A stretch of DNA of 64,000 nt from assembly GCF_021916785.1 (NCBI RefSeq), contig NZ_JAKCFC010000001.1, forward strand, positions 806,001-870,000, written 5' to 3'. Below are positions 8,500-17,280 of the stretch, piece after piece (the stretch's first letter is position 1; each line of letters starts with the position of its first letter). Both the position numbers and the translations under genes were made by a program. This DNA comes from Mycolicibacterium lacusdiani. Its GTDB lineage: Bacteria > Actinomycetota > Actinomycetes > Mycobacteriales > Mycobacteriaceae. The notes beneath the pieces were generated by a model that was given only the letters and a program-made list of their open reading frames with translations, searched no databases and was not told the DNA's origin.

Positions 8500-8521
8500 T
8501 CTTGGCACACTCTTGGCACAC
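8500..8521. repeat. Tandem 11-bp direct repeat TCTTGGCACAC
   Basis: TCTTGGCACAC occurs twice back to back at 8500-8510 and 8511-8521, about 60 bases from the tRNA-Val 3' end on the element side. In tRNA-targeting integrative elements, short direct repeats beside the attachment core are often arm-type integrase or excisionase binding sites. That role is inferred from position only. Confidence 0.5.
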
Positions 8522-8579
8522 CGGGGGTTTTGAAAAGCGCCCAGCTTCTGGGTTACAAGCCTCTGAGCTGGAGTTATAA

Positions 8580-8654
8580 TGGTGGGCGCGGAGGGTTTCG
8601 AACCCCCGACCGCTGGTGTGTAAAACCAGAGCTCTACCACTGAGCTACACGCCC
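8580..8654 (-). tRNA. tRNA-Val (anticodon UAC)
   Basis: Read on the minus strand, the acceptor stem GGGCGTG pairs with CGCGCCC (one G-U pair), followed by discriminator A and an encoded CCA. The D arm contains TAGCTCAGTGGTAGAGC. The anticodon stem CTGGT/ACCAG encloses TTTACAC, giving anticodon TAC (valine). The T arm has GGGGGTTCGAAACCCTC. The 3' end faces the integrative element. The gene appears intact, as is usual when integration restores the tRNA 3' end. Confidence 0.95.
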
Positions 8655-8701
8655 GTGCTCGGGGGAGGCTACACGGCGACGCGGCGTCACCGGAAATCCC
8701 C

Positions 8702-9172
8702 TCAGCGGGCAGGCAGGGCCGCGAGCGCCCCGGTCCACACCGCCCGATCGCGCAGTTCCCCCGGCTGCTTCATCTCCGCGAACGCGATCCTCCCGGACGC
8801 GTCGACGACGAACGTGCCGCGGTTCGGGTAGCCGGTCTGCGGGTTGAACACGCCGTAGTCCTCGGCCACCGCGCCGTGCGGCCAGAAGTCGGACAGCACC
8901 GGAAACGTGAACCCGTTCTGCGTGGCCCAGGCCCGGTGCGTGGGCGGTGGCCCGACCGAGATCGCCAGCGTCCGGGTGGCGTCGTTCTGGAAGTCGTCCA
9001 GATGGTCGCGTATCTCCCCCAGCTCGCCCTGGCAGACCGGGGTGAACGCCAAGGGAAAGAACACGAGCAGGACGTTGTGCAACCCGCGGAAGGCGCTCAG
9101 GGTGACGGGCTGGCCCGCCTGATCCTTCAGCGTGAAGTCCGGCGCGCCGGTGCCTGCCTCAAGCAGCGCCAC
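8702..9172 (-). CDS. ahpE: Peroxiredoxin AhpE
   Basis: 156 residues, the usual size of the AhpE-type one-cysteine peroxiredoxins of mycobacteria. The peroxidatic cysteine is Cys47 in FFPLAFTPVCQGEL, with the conserved Pro40/Thr44 environment. The later PNRGTFVVD strand and Arg are also typical, and no resolving cysteine is seen. It reduces hydroperoxides and peroxynitrite in the cytosol, using mycothiol/mycoredoxin-type reductants in this genus. The GTG start directly follows the TGA of the DUF3052 gene (TGAGTG), and the GGAGGTGA preceding it serves as its ribosome binding site, so the two genes are translationally coupled. The same pair occurs in M. tuberculosis (Rv2238c-Rv2239c, from memory). 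Confidence 0.93.
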   Translation of the reverse strand: MALLEAGTGAPDFTLKDQAGQPVTLSAFRGLHNVLLVFFPLAFTPVCQGELGEIRDHLDDFQNDATRTLAISVGPPPTHRAWATQNGFTFPVLSDFWPHGAVAEDYGVFNPQTGYPNRGTFVVDASGRIAFAEMKQPGELRDRAVWTGALAALPAR

Positions 9173-9595
9173 TCACCTCCGGCTGGCGGCCTTCGACTTC
9201 GGCTGCACCAGTCGACTCGCGATCCAGTCGCCCAGATTCGCCGACGAGGTCTGCACCAACCCTGCGGTCGGTGCCGACTCGGCGATCTCCGCCGGCTGCA
9301 CGTGCCCGGGTTTGCCGGTCTTGGGTGTCACCACCCAGATGACGCCGTCGTCCGCGAGCGGCGTGATGGCATCCATCAGCCGGTCGACGAGGTCACCGTC
9401 GTCGTCGCGCCACCACAGAAGCACGACGTCGACAACCTCGTCGGAGTCCTCATCGAGGAGTTCGCCGCCACAGGCGTCCTCGATGTCCGCCCGGATGTCG
9501 TCGTCGCTGTCTTCATCCCAGCCAAGCTCCTGGATGACATGGTCCTTTTCGATGCCCAGCCTCTGGGCGTAGTTCGGCGAGTCCGCCGCAACCAC
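9173..9595 (-). CDS. DUF3052 family protein
   Basis: 140 residues, strongly acidic in the first half (WDEDSDDDIRADIEDACGGELLDEDSDE). A core VVLLWWRDDDGDLVDRLMDAI and a C-terminal WVVTPKTGKPGHV stretch are typical of the actinobacterial DUF3052 family. GTG start with an excellent AAGGAGGAC ribosome binding site about 5 bases upstream. It is the first gene of a two-gene leftward operon with ahpE, suggesting but not proving a redox-linked role. No catalytic motif is apparent. Confidence 0.88.
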   Translation of the reverse strand: MVAADSPNYAQRLGIEKDHVIQELGWDEDSDDDIRADIEDACGGELLDEDSDEVVDVVLLWWRDDDGDLVDRLMDAITPLADDGVIWVVTPKTGKPGHVQPAEIAESAPTAGLVQTSSANLGDWIASRLVQPKSKAASRR

Positions 9596-9690
9596 CCTGT
9601 CCTCCTTATGCCAGCGGGTCCGACACCCGCTTTCGTCGGCCCTATAGTTGCACGCTACGGCTCAACCCACGCGCCTGGCGCGCGAGTTGG
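9596..9690 (-). promoter_or_regulatory. Promoter region of the DUF3052-ahpE operon
   Basis: A 95-base gap between the lipoprotein stop and the DUF3052 start. Reading leftward, it contains a CTATAG hexamer (9641-9646 on the plus strand, self-complementary), a plausible -10 element about 45 bases before the start, and the AAGGAGGAC ribosome binding site. No clear operator palindrome was found. Confidence 0.35.
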
Positions 9691-10272
9691 TCAATATGCG
9701 GCGTCGCAAAGGTCCAACGCGGCGGTCTGCGAATCGTTCACCCGGGTGACCGCGGCGTTGAACTCGTCGACCCCCGCGTCCCCTTCGATCGCCGCGGCAA
9801 GTGCTCGCGCGGCATCCACCCATCCGAGGAGCGACGCCTGCAATTCCGGCGTCAACGGGTCCGCGACGCTGCCTTCCACCAGATCTGCGCTGCGGTTGAG
9901 CGCGTCGATCGCCGGGCCGGCCTTGACCACGACGTCTGGCGAGTCCTCGTTGTAGGCGCCGACGTAGACGTTCACGGCGGCGATGGCATCGACGCTGCTC
10001 GAGCTGAGGGCCTCGCACGCGGTGTGCACGGCCTCGGTCGATGCCGACGCCTGACGCTCGGATTCGCGCGCCACGGAACTCGACACCGATGCCTCGCTGG
10101 AGGCCGACGCCGACGCGCGGTACAGCGGCACGTCGGAGCCGTCGAGCGTCGCCGAGCCGTCCGTGACGCTCTGACAGCCCGCGACCACCATGGCCAGCCC
10201 AGCGACGACGCCCACGGCCCGACCAGCGGCGCGCGGGCTGCCGGCCCGCAGCCGTCGACCGATCATGGTCAT
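9691..10272 (-). CDS. Putative lipoprotein, divergent from aceE
   Basis: 193 residues. An N-terminal signal sequence (GRRLRAGSPRAAGRAV then a hydrophobic core VGVVAGLAMVVAG) ends in a lipobox VVAGC, with Cys33 as the predicted lipid-modified residue. The mature part is small, Ser/Ala-rich and helical, with two further cysteines (TACEAL and LDLCDAAY) that may form a disulfide. A protein of this size and position lies between the DUF3052 gene and aceE in M. tuberculosis (Rv2240c, from memory). Function unknown. It is expected on the outer face of the cytoplasmic membrane. Confidence 0.8.
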   Translation of the reverse strand: MTMIGRRLRAGSPRAAGRAVGVVAGLAMVVAGCQSVTDGSATLDGSDVPLYRASASASSEASVSSSVARESERQASASTEAVHTACEALSSSSVDAIAAVNVYVGAYNEDSPDVVVKAGPAIDALNRSADLVEGSVADPLTPELQASLLGWVDAARALAAAIEGDAGVDEFNAAVTRVNDSQTAALDLCDAAY

Positions 10273-10415
10273 CAGACGTTACCGGTCGGCCGGGTGGACC
10301 GCCGGTCATCTCGCTACGACGACCCAGGTGGTTGGGGTGAGGCAGGATGGAGGACGATGGACATGCAGTCCACCAGGGCCACGAGCCCGAGCACCCGCCA
10401 ACCAAGGAGCGGAAG

Positions 10416-13205
10416 TTGACCACCGAGTTCGCACGCCAGGACCTGGCCCAAAACTCAAGCAACACAACAGAACCCGATCGTGTTCGCGTCATCCGCGAAG
10501 GCGTCGCCTCATACCTACCCGACATCGACTCGGACGAGACGGCCGAGTGGCTCGAATCGTTCGACGCACTGCTCGAGCGGTCCGGCCCGTCGCGCGCCCG
10601 GTACCTGATGCTGCGCCTGCTGGAGCGCGCCGGCGAACAACGCGTCGCGATCCCGGCGCTCACGTCGACCGACTACGTGAACACGATCCCGACCGAGTTG
10701 GAGCCCTGGTTCCCCGGTGACGAGGACGTCGAGCGTCGCTACCGCGCCTGGATCCGATGGAACGCCGCGATCATGGTGCACCGCGCGCAGCGGCCCGGAG
10801 TCGGTGTGGGCGGCCACATCTCGACCTACGCCTCGTCGGCCGCGCTCTACGAGGTGGGGTTCAACCACTTCTTCCGCGGCAAGAGCCACCCCGGCGGCGG
10901 CGACCAGATCTTCATCCAGGGCCACGCCTCCCCCGGCATCTACGCGCGCGCCTTCCTCGAGGGCCGGCTAACCGCCGACCAACTGGATGGTTTCCGCCAG
11001 GAGCACAGCCATCCCGGTGGCGGCCTGCCGTCCTACCCCCACCCCCGGCTGATGCCGGACTTCTGGGAGTTCCCGACGGTGTCGATGGGCCTGGGGCCCA
11101 TGAACGCCATCTATCAGGCCCGGTTCAACCACTACATGGCCGACCGCGGCTTGAAGGACACCACCAATCAGCACGTGTGGGCGTTCCTCGGCGACGGCGA
11201 GATGGACGAACCGGAGTCGCGCGGACTCATCCAGGTGGCTGCCAACGAAGGGCTCGACAACCTGACCTTCGTCGTCAACTGCAACCTGCAGCGCCTCGAT
11301 GGCCCGGTGCGCGGCAACGGCAAGATCATCCAGGAGTTGGAGTCGTTCTTCCGTGGCGCCGGCTGGAACGTCATCAAGGTGGTGTGGGGCCGCGAGTGGG
11401 ACGCACTGCTGCACGCCGACCGCGACGGCGCGCTGGTGAACCTGATGAACACCACGCCCGACGGTGACTACCAGACCTACAAGGCCAACGACGGCAGCTA
11501 CGTGCGCGATCACTTCTTCGGTCGTGACCCGCGCACCAAGGCGCTGGTGGAACCGATGACCGACGCCGAGATCTGGAACCTCAAGCGCGGCGGCCACGAC
11601 TACCGCAAGGTGTACGCCGCCTACCGCGCCGCGATGGAGCACAAGGGTCAGCCCACGGTGATCCTGGCCAAGACCATCAAGGGCTACACCCTGGGCAAGC
11701 ACTTCGAGGGTCGCAACGCCACCCACCAGATGAAGAAGCTCGCACTGCAAGACCTCAAGGACTTCCGCGACGCCCAGCGCATCCCGATCGGCGACGAACA
11801 GCTCGAGGAGAACCCGTACCTCCCGCCGTACTACCACCCCGGGCCCAACGCACCCGAGATCCGCTACCTGCTCGACCGTCGCCGCACCCTCGGCGGCTTC
11901 CTGCCGGAGCGCCGCACCAAGATGAAGTCGCTCAAGCTGCCACCGCGCGACACCTACAAAGCGCTCAAGAAGGGGTCGGGCAACCAGGAGGTCGCCACCA
12001 CCATGGCGACGGTCCGCACGTTCAAGGAGCTGTTGCGCGACAAGGAGATCGGCAAGCGCATCGTGCCGATTATCCCCGACGAGGCCCGCACGTTCGGCAT
12101 GGACTCGTGGTTCCCGAGCCTGAAGATCTACAACCGCAACGGCCAGCTCTACACCGCCGTGGACGCCGAACTGATGTTGGCGTACAAGGAGAGCGAGATC
12201 GGCCAGATCCTGCACGAGGGCATCAACGAGGCCGGGTCCACGGCGTCGTTCACCTCGGTCGGCACCTCGTACGCGACCCACGACGAGCCGATGATCCCGG
12301 TCTACATCTTCTACTCGATGTTCGGGTTCCAGCGCACCGGCGACGGGCTGTGGGCTGCCGCCGACCAGATGGCCAAGGGCTTCGTGCTGGGCGCCACGGC
12401 CGGTCGCACCACGCTGACCGGTGAGGGCCTGCAGCATGCCGACGGACACTCGCTGCTGTTGGCGTCGACGAACCCGGCCGTGGTGACCTACGACCCGGCG
12501 TTCGCCTACGAGATCGCCTACATCGTCGAAGAGGGTCTGCGGCGCATGTACGGCGACGCCCCCGAGAACGTCTTCTACTACATGACGATCTACAACGAGC
12601 CCTACGTTCAGCCCGCCGAGCCGGAGAACTTCGATCCCGAGGGTCTGTTGCGGGGCATCTACCGGTACCGGGCGGCGAAGGAGAAGCGCAGCAACGTCGC
12701 GCAGATCCTCACCTCCGGCGTCGCGATGCCCGAGGCGTTGCGTGCCGCCGATCTGCTGGCCGCCGAGTGGGACGTCGCCGCCGACGTCTGGTCGGTGACC
12801 AGCTGGGGCGAACTGAACCGCGACGGCGTCGCCATCGACCGGGAGGCCCTGCGGCACCCGGACAAGCAGGCCGGTCAGGCGTACGTGACCAAGGTGCTCG
12901 CCGACACGGCGGGCCCGGCGATCGCCGTGTCGGACTGGATGCGGGCCGTCCCGGAGCAGATCCGCCCCTGGGTGCCCAACACATACGTCACTCTGGGCAC
13001 CGACGGCTTCGGGTTCTCCGACACCCGGCCCGCGGCGCGGCGCTACTTCAACACCGACGCCGAGTCGGTCGTGGTCGCCGTGCTCTCGGCCCTGGCCCGC
13101 GACGGTGAGATCGATCCGTCGGTCGCGGTGGCTGCTGCCAAGCAGTACAAGATCGACGACGTCCTGGCCGCAGGCGTCTCGTTCAAGGACACCGGGAGCG
13201 CCTGA
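10416..13205 (+). CDS. aceE: Pyruvate dehydrogenase E1 component (homodimeric)
   Basis: 929 residues from a TTG start. I chose TTG 10416 because AAGGAG (10404-10409) lies 6 bases upstream and the product then begins [14 protein letters not shown], as in other mycobacterial AceE proteins. A longer in-frame ATG at 10347 gives an unrelated N-terminus. The thiamine diphosphate-binding region is visible ([12 protein letters not shown] followed by [14 protein letters not shown]). The central [14 protein letters not shown] and the C-terminal transketolase-like domain ([25 protein letters not shown]) are also present. It decarboxylates pyruvate and transfers the acetyl group to lipoyl-E2. The gene stands alone and is divergent from the lipoprotein gene. 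It lies just upstream of mabR and the FAS-II operon, linking acetyl-CoA supply to mycolate synthesis. Confidence 0.96.
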   Translation: MTTEFARQDLAQNSSNTTEPDRVRVIREGVASYLPDIDSDETAEWLESFDALLERSGPSRARYLMLRLLERAGEQRVAIPALTSTDYVNTIPTELEPWFPGDEDVERRYRAWIRWNAAIMVHRAQRPGVGVGGHISTYASSAALYEVGFNHFFRGKSHPGGGDQIFIQGHASPGIYARAFLEGRLTADQLDGFRQEHSHPGGGLPSYPHPRLMPDFWEFPTVSMGLGPMNAIYQARFNHYMADRGLKDTTNQHVWAFLGDGEMDEPESRGLIQVAANEGLDNLTFVVNCNLQRLDGPVRGNGKIIQELESFFRGAGWNVIKVVWGREWDALLHADRDGALVNLMNTTPDGDYQTYKANDGSYVRDHFFGRDPRTKALVEPMTDAEIWNLKRGGHDYRKVYAAYRAAMEHKGQPTVILAKTIKGYTLGKHFEGRNATHQMKKLALQDLKDFRDAQRIPIGDEQLEENPYLPPYYHPGPNAPEIRYLLDRRRTLGGFLPERRTKMKSLKLPPRDTYKALKKGSGNQEVATTMATVRTFKELLRDKEIGKRIVPIIPDEARTFGMDSWFPSLKIYNRNGQLYTAVDAELMLAYKESEIGQILHEGINEAGSTASFTSVGTSYATHDEPMIPVYIFYSMFGFQRTGDGLWAAADQMAKGFVLGATAGRTTLTGEGLQHADGHSLLLASTNPAVVTYDPAFAYEIAYIVEEGLRRMYGDAPENVFYYMTIYNEPYVQPAEPENFDPEGLLRGIYRYRAAKEKRSNVAQILTSGVAMPEALRAADLLAAEWDVAADVWSVTSWGELNRDGVAIDREALRHPDKQAGQAYVTKVLADTAGPAIAVSDWMRAVPEQIRPWVPNTYVTLGTDGFGFSDTRPAARRYFNTDAESVVVAVLSALARDGEIDPSVAVAAAKQYKIDDVLAAGVSFKDTGSA

Positions 13206-13266
13206 GCCTCGACATCAGTCGGCGCCCTTGGAGGAATCTGCCAGATCCTTGGCGTAGCTTTTAGGG

Positions 13267-14550
13267 ATGACTGACAAAGCCGTGGTCGACGACTCGGCCA
13301 GCAGGTCGTCGCTGGAGTTGCTGGACTCCGTCCCGGAATCGCTGCTTCGACGCGTGAAGCAGCATTCCGGGCGGCTGTCCACCGAGGCCATCCACGTCAT
13401 GGGTGAGCGGCTGCCATTCTTCGCCGAACTCGAGGCGTCGCAGCGGGCCAGCGTCCAGCTCGTCGTCCAGACGGCGCTGGTGAACTTCGCCGAGTGGATG
13501 CGCGATCCGCGCGGCGACGTGGGATACACCGCCGAGGCCTTCGCGCTGGTGCCCCAAGAGTTGACCCGTCGCATCGCACTGCGACAGACCGTGGACATGG
13601 TGCGGGTGACCATGGAGCACTTCGAGGAAGCGGTGCCGGTGCTGGCGCGCAACCAGGACCAGCGGACCGCGCTGACCATCGGCATCCTGCGCTACAGCCG
13701 CAACCTCGCCTTCGCCGCCGCCTCCGGGTACGCCGACGCCGCGGAGGCACGCGGCGCGTGGGACACGCGGATGGAGGCCAACATCGTCGACGCGGTGGTC
13801 CGCGGCGACATCGGCCCGGGACTCCAGTCGCAGGCCGCCGCGCTCAACTGGGATGCCACGGCCCCGGCGACCGTCGTGGTCGGCCTACCCAACCCGGCCC
13901 GGGTGGAGTACACCAGCGAGGACGTTCACGCCATCGTCAACCGGCACGGACGCGTCGCGCTGACCGACGTGCACGGCACCTGGTTGGTGGCCATCGTGTC
14001 GGGCCAACTCTCGCCGACCGACCGGTTCCTCGCGGACCTGATGAACGTGTTCGGGGACGGCCCGGTCGTCATCGGGCCGGTCGCCACGTCGCTGTCCGGC
14101 GCGCACTACAGCGCCAACGAGGCCATGGCGGGCATGAACGCGGTGGCCGGGTGGAGTGGCGCGCCGCGGCCCGTGCCGGCTCGCGAACTGCTGCCCGAAC
14201 GAGCCCTCGCCGGGGACCGCACGGCCATCGCCGTCCTGGAAACCGAGGTGATGCGACCGCTGGCCGACGCCGGACCCGCGCTCGCCGAGACCCTCGACGC
14301 ATACCTCGATTCAGGGGGTGCGATCGAGGCGTGCGCGCGCAAATTGTTCGTTCATCCAAACACGGTTCGCTACCGCCTGAAACGCATCACCGACTTCACG
14401 GGCAGGGATCCCACGGTGCCGCGCGACGCGTACATCCTGCGGGTCGCGACGACCCTCGGCCGCCTGAGCCGTGAGGTCTCCCACACCAGCACGGTAAACA
14501 GGGCCATGGTGGAGCTGACGCCGCTATCTACTTCGTTTCGCGGACAGTGA
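13267..14550 (+). CDS. mabR: PucR/CdaR-type transcriptional regulator MabR
   Basis: 427 residues with a central GGDEF-like CdaR region and a C-terminal helix-turn-helix (GGAIEACARKLFVHPNTVRYRLKR is the HTH_30 signature region). Immediately upstream of fabD in mycobacteria, the orthologue (Rv2242, MabR) is reported to control the fabD-acpM-kasA-kasB-accD6 operon. Identification rests on domain architecture plus position. ATG 13267 follows TTTTAGGG, a modest ribosome binding site. The gap to fabD (14551-14687) contains the inverted repeat expected for its binding, so the operon behind it probably has its own regulated promoter. Confidence 0.92.
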   Translation: MTDKAVVDDSASRSSLELLDSVPESLLRRVKQHSGRLSTEAIHVMGERLPFFAELEASQRASVQLVVQTALVNFAEWMRDPRGDVGYTAEAFALVPQELTRRIALRQTVDMVRVTMEHFEEAVPVLARNQDQRTALTIGILRYSRNLAFAAASGYADAAEARGAWDTRMEANIVDAVVRGDIGPGLQSQAAALNWDATAPATVVVGLPNPARVEYTSEDVHAIVNRHGRVALTDVHGTWLVAIVSGQLSPTDRFLADLMNVFGDGPVVIGPVATSLSGAHYSANEAMAGMNAVAGWSGAPRPVPARELLPERALAGDRTAIAVLETEVMRPLADAGPALAETLDAYLDSGGAIEACARKLFVHPNTVRYRLKRITDFTGRDPTVPRDAYILRVATTLGRLSREVSHTSTVNRAMVELTPLSTSFRGQ

Positions 14551-14601
14551 CGTCGCTGCGGATGTCGCGGCTGTATATCGGGAATGTCCCATCACGTGCG
14601 G

Positions 14602-14622
14602 TTTTGTAGACTTCCCACAAAA
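14602..14622. promoter_or_regulatory. MabR-type operator before fabD
   Basis: Inverted repeat TTTTGT (14602-14607), 9 bases, ACAAAA (14617-14622). From memory this is the same arrangement described for MabR binding in front of M. tuberculosis fabD. It lies 66 bases upstream of the fabD start, and a CATAAT hexamer (14638-14643), a plausible -10 element, lies between them. The palindrome is read directly. Its function is by analogy. Confidence 0.75.
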
Positions 14623-14687
14623 ACATAAGACGAGGTTCATAATCTCTTACACCGCACAAACCGGTCTTCACAGTGTTCTCTTAATCC

Positions 14688-15611
14688 GTGCCCCAAGAAC
14701 CCGTGCTTGCGCTGCTCGCGCCAGGACAAGGATCGCAGACCCCAGGCATGCTCTCCCCGTGGCTCGAACTGCCCGGCGCGCAGGAGCGTCTGGGCTCCTG
14801 GTCTGAGGCGATCGGCCTCGACCTGGTCCGGCTGGGCACCACGGCAACGGCCGAGGAGATCACCGACACCGCGATCACCCAGCCGCTGGTGGTCGCCGCG
14901 ACGCTGCTGGCCTTCGACGAGGTGACCAAGCGCGGACTGCTCAACGGCAAGACGACCGTGACGGCCGGCCACTCGGTCGGCGAGATTGCGGCCTACTCGA
15001 TCGCAGGCGTGCTCGCCGCCGACGACGCCGTCACCCTCGCCGCCACCCGCGGCGCGGAGATGGCCAAGGCGTGCGCCACCGAGCCCACCGGCATGGCCGC
15101 GGTGCTCGGCGGCGACGAGGCCGAGGTGCTCGCCCGTCTCGACGCGCTCGACCTGGTCCCCGCCAACCGCAATGCCGCGGGGCAGATCGTCGCCGCGGGC
15201 GCGATCTCGGCGCTCGACAAGCTCGTCGAGGACCCGCCGGCGAAGGCGCGCGTGCGCAAGCTCGCGACGGCCGGCGCGTTCCACACCCACTACATGGCCT
15301 CCGCGCTCGACGGCTACTCGGCCGCCGCGCAGTCCGTGACCGCCGGTGAGCCGTCCACCACGCTGCTGTCGAACGCCGACGGCCAACCGGTCGAATCGGC
15401 CGCCGACGCGATGACCAAGCTGGTCGCCCAGTTGACCCGACCCGTGCGCTGGGACCTGTGCACGGCGACGCTGGGTCAGCGCGAGGTCACCGCGATCATC
15501 GAGTTCCCACCCGCCGGGACGCTCGTCGGGATCGCGAAACGAGAACTTCGGGGAGTGCCGACGCACGCCGTCAAGACCCCCGCAGACCTGGACGGGCTCA
15601 CGGAGATCTAA
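14688..15611 (+). CDS. fabD: Malonyl-CoA:ACP transacylase FabD
   Basis: 307 residues with the GQGSQ loop near the N-terminus (LLAPGQGSQTPGM), the nucleophile serine in GHSVGEIAAYS, and the catalytic histidine in AGAFHTHYM. It loads malonyl groups onto AcpM for the FAS-II elongation cycle. Two GTG codons could start it: 14688, or 14703 giving MLALLAPGQGS, which matches the length of M. tuberculosis FabD better. Neither has a strong ribosome binding site. It is the first gene of the FAS-II operon behind the MabR operator. Confidence 0.95.
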   Translation: MPQEPVLALLAPGQGSQTPGMLSPWLELPGAQERLGSWSEAIGLDLVRLGTTATAEEITDTAITQPLVVAATLLAFDEVTKRGLLNGKTTVTAGHSVGEIAAYSIAGVLAADDAVTLAATRGAEMAKACATEPTGMAAVLGGDEAEVLARLDALDLVPANRNAAGQIVAAGAISALDKLVEDPPAKARVRKLATAGAFHTHYMASALDGYSAAAQSVTAGEPSTTLLSNADGQPVESAADAMTKLVAQLTRPVRWDLCTATLGQREVTAIIEFPPAGTLVGIAKRELRGVPTHAVKTPADLDGLTEI

Positions 15612-15704
15612 CCGGGCCCGCCAGACCGCACCACAACGTCTTCAAGGCGTGACAACGGCTCTCCACCGTGGAGAGCCGATCATCAAGAAACAGAAGGAGC
15701 CATC

Positions 15705-15998
15705 GTGGCCGCCACTCAGCAGGAAATCATCTCCGGTCTCGCCGAGATCATCGAAGAGGTCACCGGCATCGAGCCCTCCGAGGTCACCCCGGAGAAGTCG
15801 TTCGTCGACGACCTGGACATCGACTCGCTGTCGATGGTCGAGATCGCCGTTCAGACCGAGGACAAGTACGGCGTGAAGATCCCCGACGAGGACCTCGCGG
15901 GCCTGCGCACCGTCGGTGACGTCGTCGCCTACATCCAGAAGCTCGAGGAAGAGAACCCCGAGGCAGCCGCAGCACTGCGCGACAAGTTCACCTCGTGA
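15705..15998 (+). CDS. acpM: Meromycolate extension acyl carrier protein AcpM
   Basis: 97 residues. The 4'-phosphopantetheine attachment serine is Ser41 in [21 protein letters not shown] lies 7 bases before the GTG start at 15705. It carries growing meromycolate chains between KasA/KasB and the other FAS-II enzymes. The C-terminal tail ([17 protein letters not shown]) is shorter than the tail of the ~115-residue M. tuberculosis protein. Its TGA overlaps the kasA GTG (GTGA), so the two are translationally coupled. Confidence 0.97.
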   Translation: MAATQQEIISGLAEIIEEVTGIEPSEVTPEKSFVDDLDIDSLSMVEIAVQTEDKYGVKIPDEDLAGLRTVGDVVAYIQKLEEENPEAAAALRDKFTS

Positions 15999-17245
15999 CC
16001 CGCCCTTCCACTGCTAACGGCGGTTTCCCCAACGTCGTCGTGACCGCCGTCACGGCGACCACCTCGATCGCACCGGACATCGAGAGCACGTGGAAGGGAC
16101 TGCTGGCAGGGCAGAGCGGCATCCGCATCCTCGAGGACGACTTCGTCGAGAAGTGGGACCTGGCCGTCAAGATCGGCGGGCACCTCGCGGAGCCCCTCGA
16201 CCCTCTGATGAGCCGCCTCGAGATGCGACGCATGTCCTACGTGCAGCGGATGTCGAAGTACCTCGGCAATCAGCTGTGGGACAGCATCGGGCGTCCGGAG
16301 GTCGATCCCGACCGGTTCTCGGTCGTGATCGGCACCGGCCTCGGTGGCGGCGAGAAGATCGTCGAGATGTACGACGCGATGAACGAGGGTGGACCCCGCA
16401 AGGTGTCCCCCCTGGCCGTTCAGATGGTGATGCCCAACGGTGCCGCCGCAGTCGTCGGCCTCGAGCTGGGCGCGCGGGCCGGGGTCATCACCCCCGTGTC
16501 GGCGTGTTCGTCGGGCTCGGAGGGCATCGCCCACGCGTGGCGTCAGATCGTCATGGGTGACGCGGACATCGCCGTCTGCGGTGGCGTCGAAGGCGGTATC
16601 GAGGCGCTGCCGATCGCGGCGTTCTCGATGATGCGCGCGATGTCGACCCGCAACGAGGACCCGGAGGCCGCGTCGCGTCCGTTCGACAAGGACCGCGACG
16701 GGTTCGTCTTCGGCGAGGCCGGCGCGCTCATGGTCATCGAGACCGAGGAGCACGCCCTGGCTCGCGGCGCGAAGCCACTGGCCAGGCTGATGGGCGCCGG
16801 CATCTCGTCGGACGCGTACCACATGGTGGCGCCGGCACCGGACGGTCTTCGGGCCGCCAGCGCGATGAAGCGTGCGATGGAGACCGCCGGCCTGTCGCCG
16901 TCGGACATCGACCACGTCAACGCGCACGCCACGTCCACCTCGATCGGCGACGTCGCCGAGGCGAACGCCATCCGGAACGCCGGTGTGGAGAACGCCGCGG
17001 TGTACGCCCCGAAGTCGGCGCTCGGCCACTCGATCGGCGCCGTCGGCGCACTGGAGTCGATCCTGACGGTCCTGGCACTGCGTGACGGCGTCATCCCGCC
17101 GACACTGAACTACGAGACGCCCGACCCCGAGATCGATCTCGATGTCGTCGCGGGTGAGCCTCGGTATGGCGACTACCAGTACGCCATCAACAACTCGTTC
17201 GGTTTCGGTGGACACAATGTCGCTCTGGCCTTCGGTCGCTACTGA
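15995..17245 (+). CDS. kasA: Beta-ketoacyl-ACP synthase KasA
   Basis: 416 residues, the expected KasA length. The Cys-His-His triad of KAS I/II enzymes is visible: Cys in [12 protein letters not shown], His in [10 protein letters not shown] and His in [14 protein letters not shown]. The lysine in PKSALGHS is also present. It performs the first condensing steps of meromycolate elongation with AcpM-bound acyl chains and is the target of thiolactomycin and isoniazid-related stress in mycobacteria. Start GTG overlaps the acpM stop by four bases. kasB follows 35 bases later. Confidence 0.97.
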   Translation: MTRPSTANGGFPNVVVTAVTATTSIAPDIESTWKGLLAGQSGIRILEDDFVEKWDLAVKIGGHLAEPLDPLMSRLEMRRMSYVQRMSKYLGNQLWDSIGRPEVDPDRFSVVIGTGLGGGEKIVEMYDAMNEGGPRKVSPLAVQMVMPNGAAAVVGLELGARAGVITPVSACSSGSEGIAHAWRQIVMGDADIAVCGGVEGGIEALPIAAFSMMRAMSTRNEDPEAASRPFDKDRDGFVFGEAGALMVIETEEHALARGAKPLARLMGAGISSDAYHMVAPAPDGLRAASAMKRAMETAGLSPSDIDHVNAHATSTSIGDVAEANAIRNAGVENAAVYAPKSALGHSIGAVGALESILTVLALRDGVIPPTLNYETPDPEIDLDVVAGEPRYGDYQYAINNSFGFGGHNVALAFGRY

Positions 17246-17280
17246 CCGTCGCCGGATCTAGAGGGAGTGTCTTAGCAGTA

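Larger units (their letters stand above)
1..8579. mobile_element. Right-hand part of an integrative element at tRNA-Val
   Basis: Seen: a tyrosine integrase (5453-6847), an excisionase-like gene just upstream (5114-5296), a relaxase-like C-terminus (2-1831) and its decayed duplicate (3872-4477), and cargo genes (AlbA_2 protein, Fic protein). All lie immediately 3' of a tRNA-Val gene (8580-8654, minus strand). To the right begins the ahpE-aceE-FAS-II block that is conserved in mycobacteria. Known: site-specific integrases commonly use tRNA 3' ends as attachment sites. Inferred: the element runs from the tRNA 3' end leftward beyond the window. The second attachment repeat is therefore not visible and the exact core sequence cannot be named. 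Confidence 0.55.

Noticed and set aside
8534..8552. Small inverted repeat CCCAG-CTT-CTGGG after the tRNA
   Set aside because: Five-base stem followed by only a short T run; too weak to call a terminator.
10968..12857. Long open frame antisense to aceE (629 codons)
   Set aside because: Mirror of a GC-rich gene; low-complexity His/Val/Gly product and no start signals.
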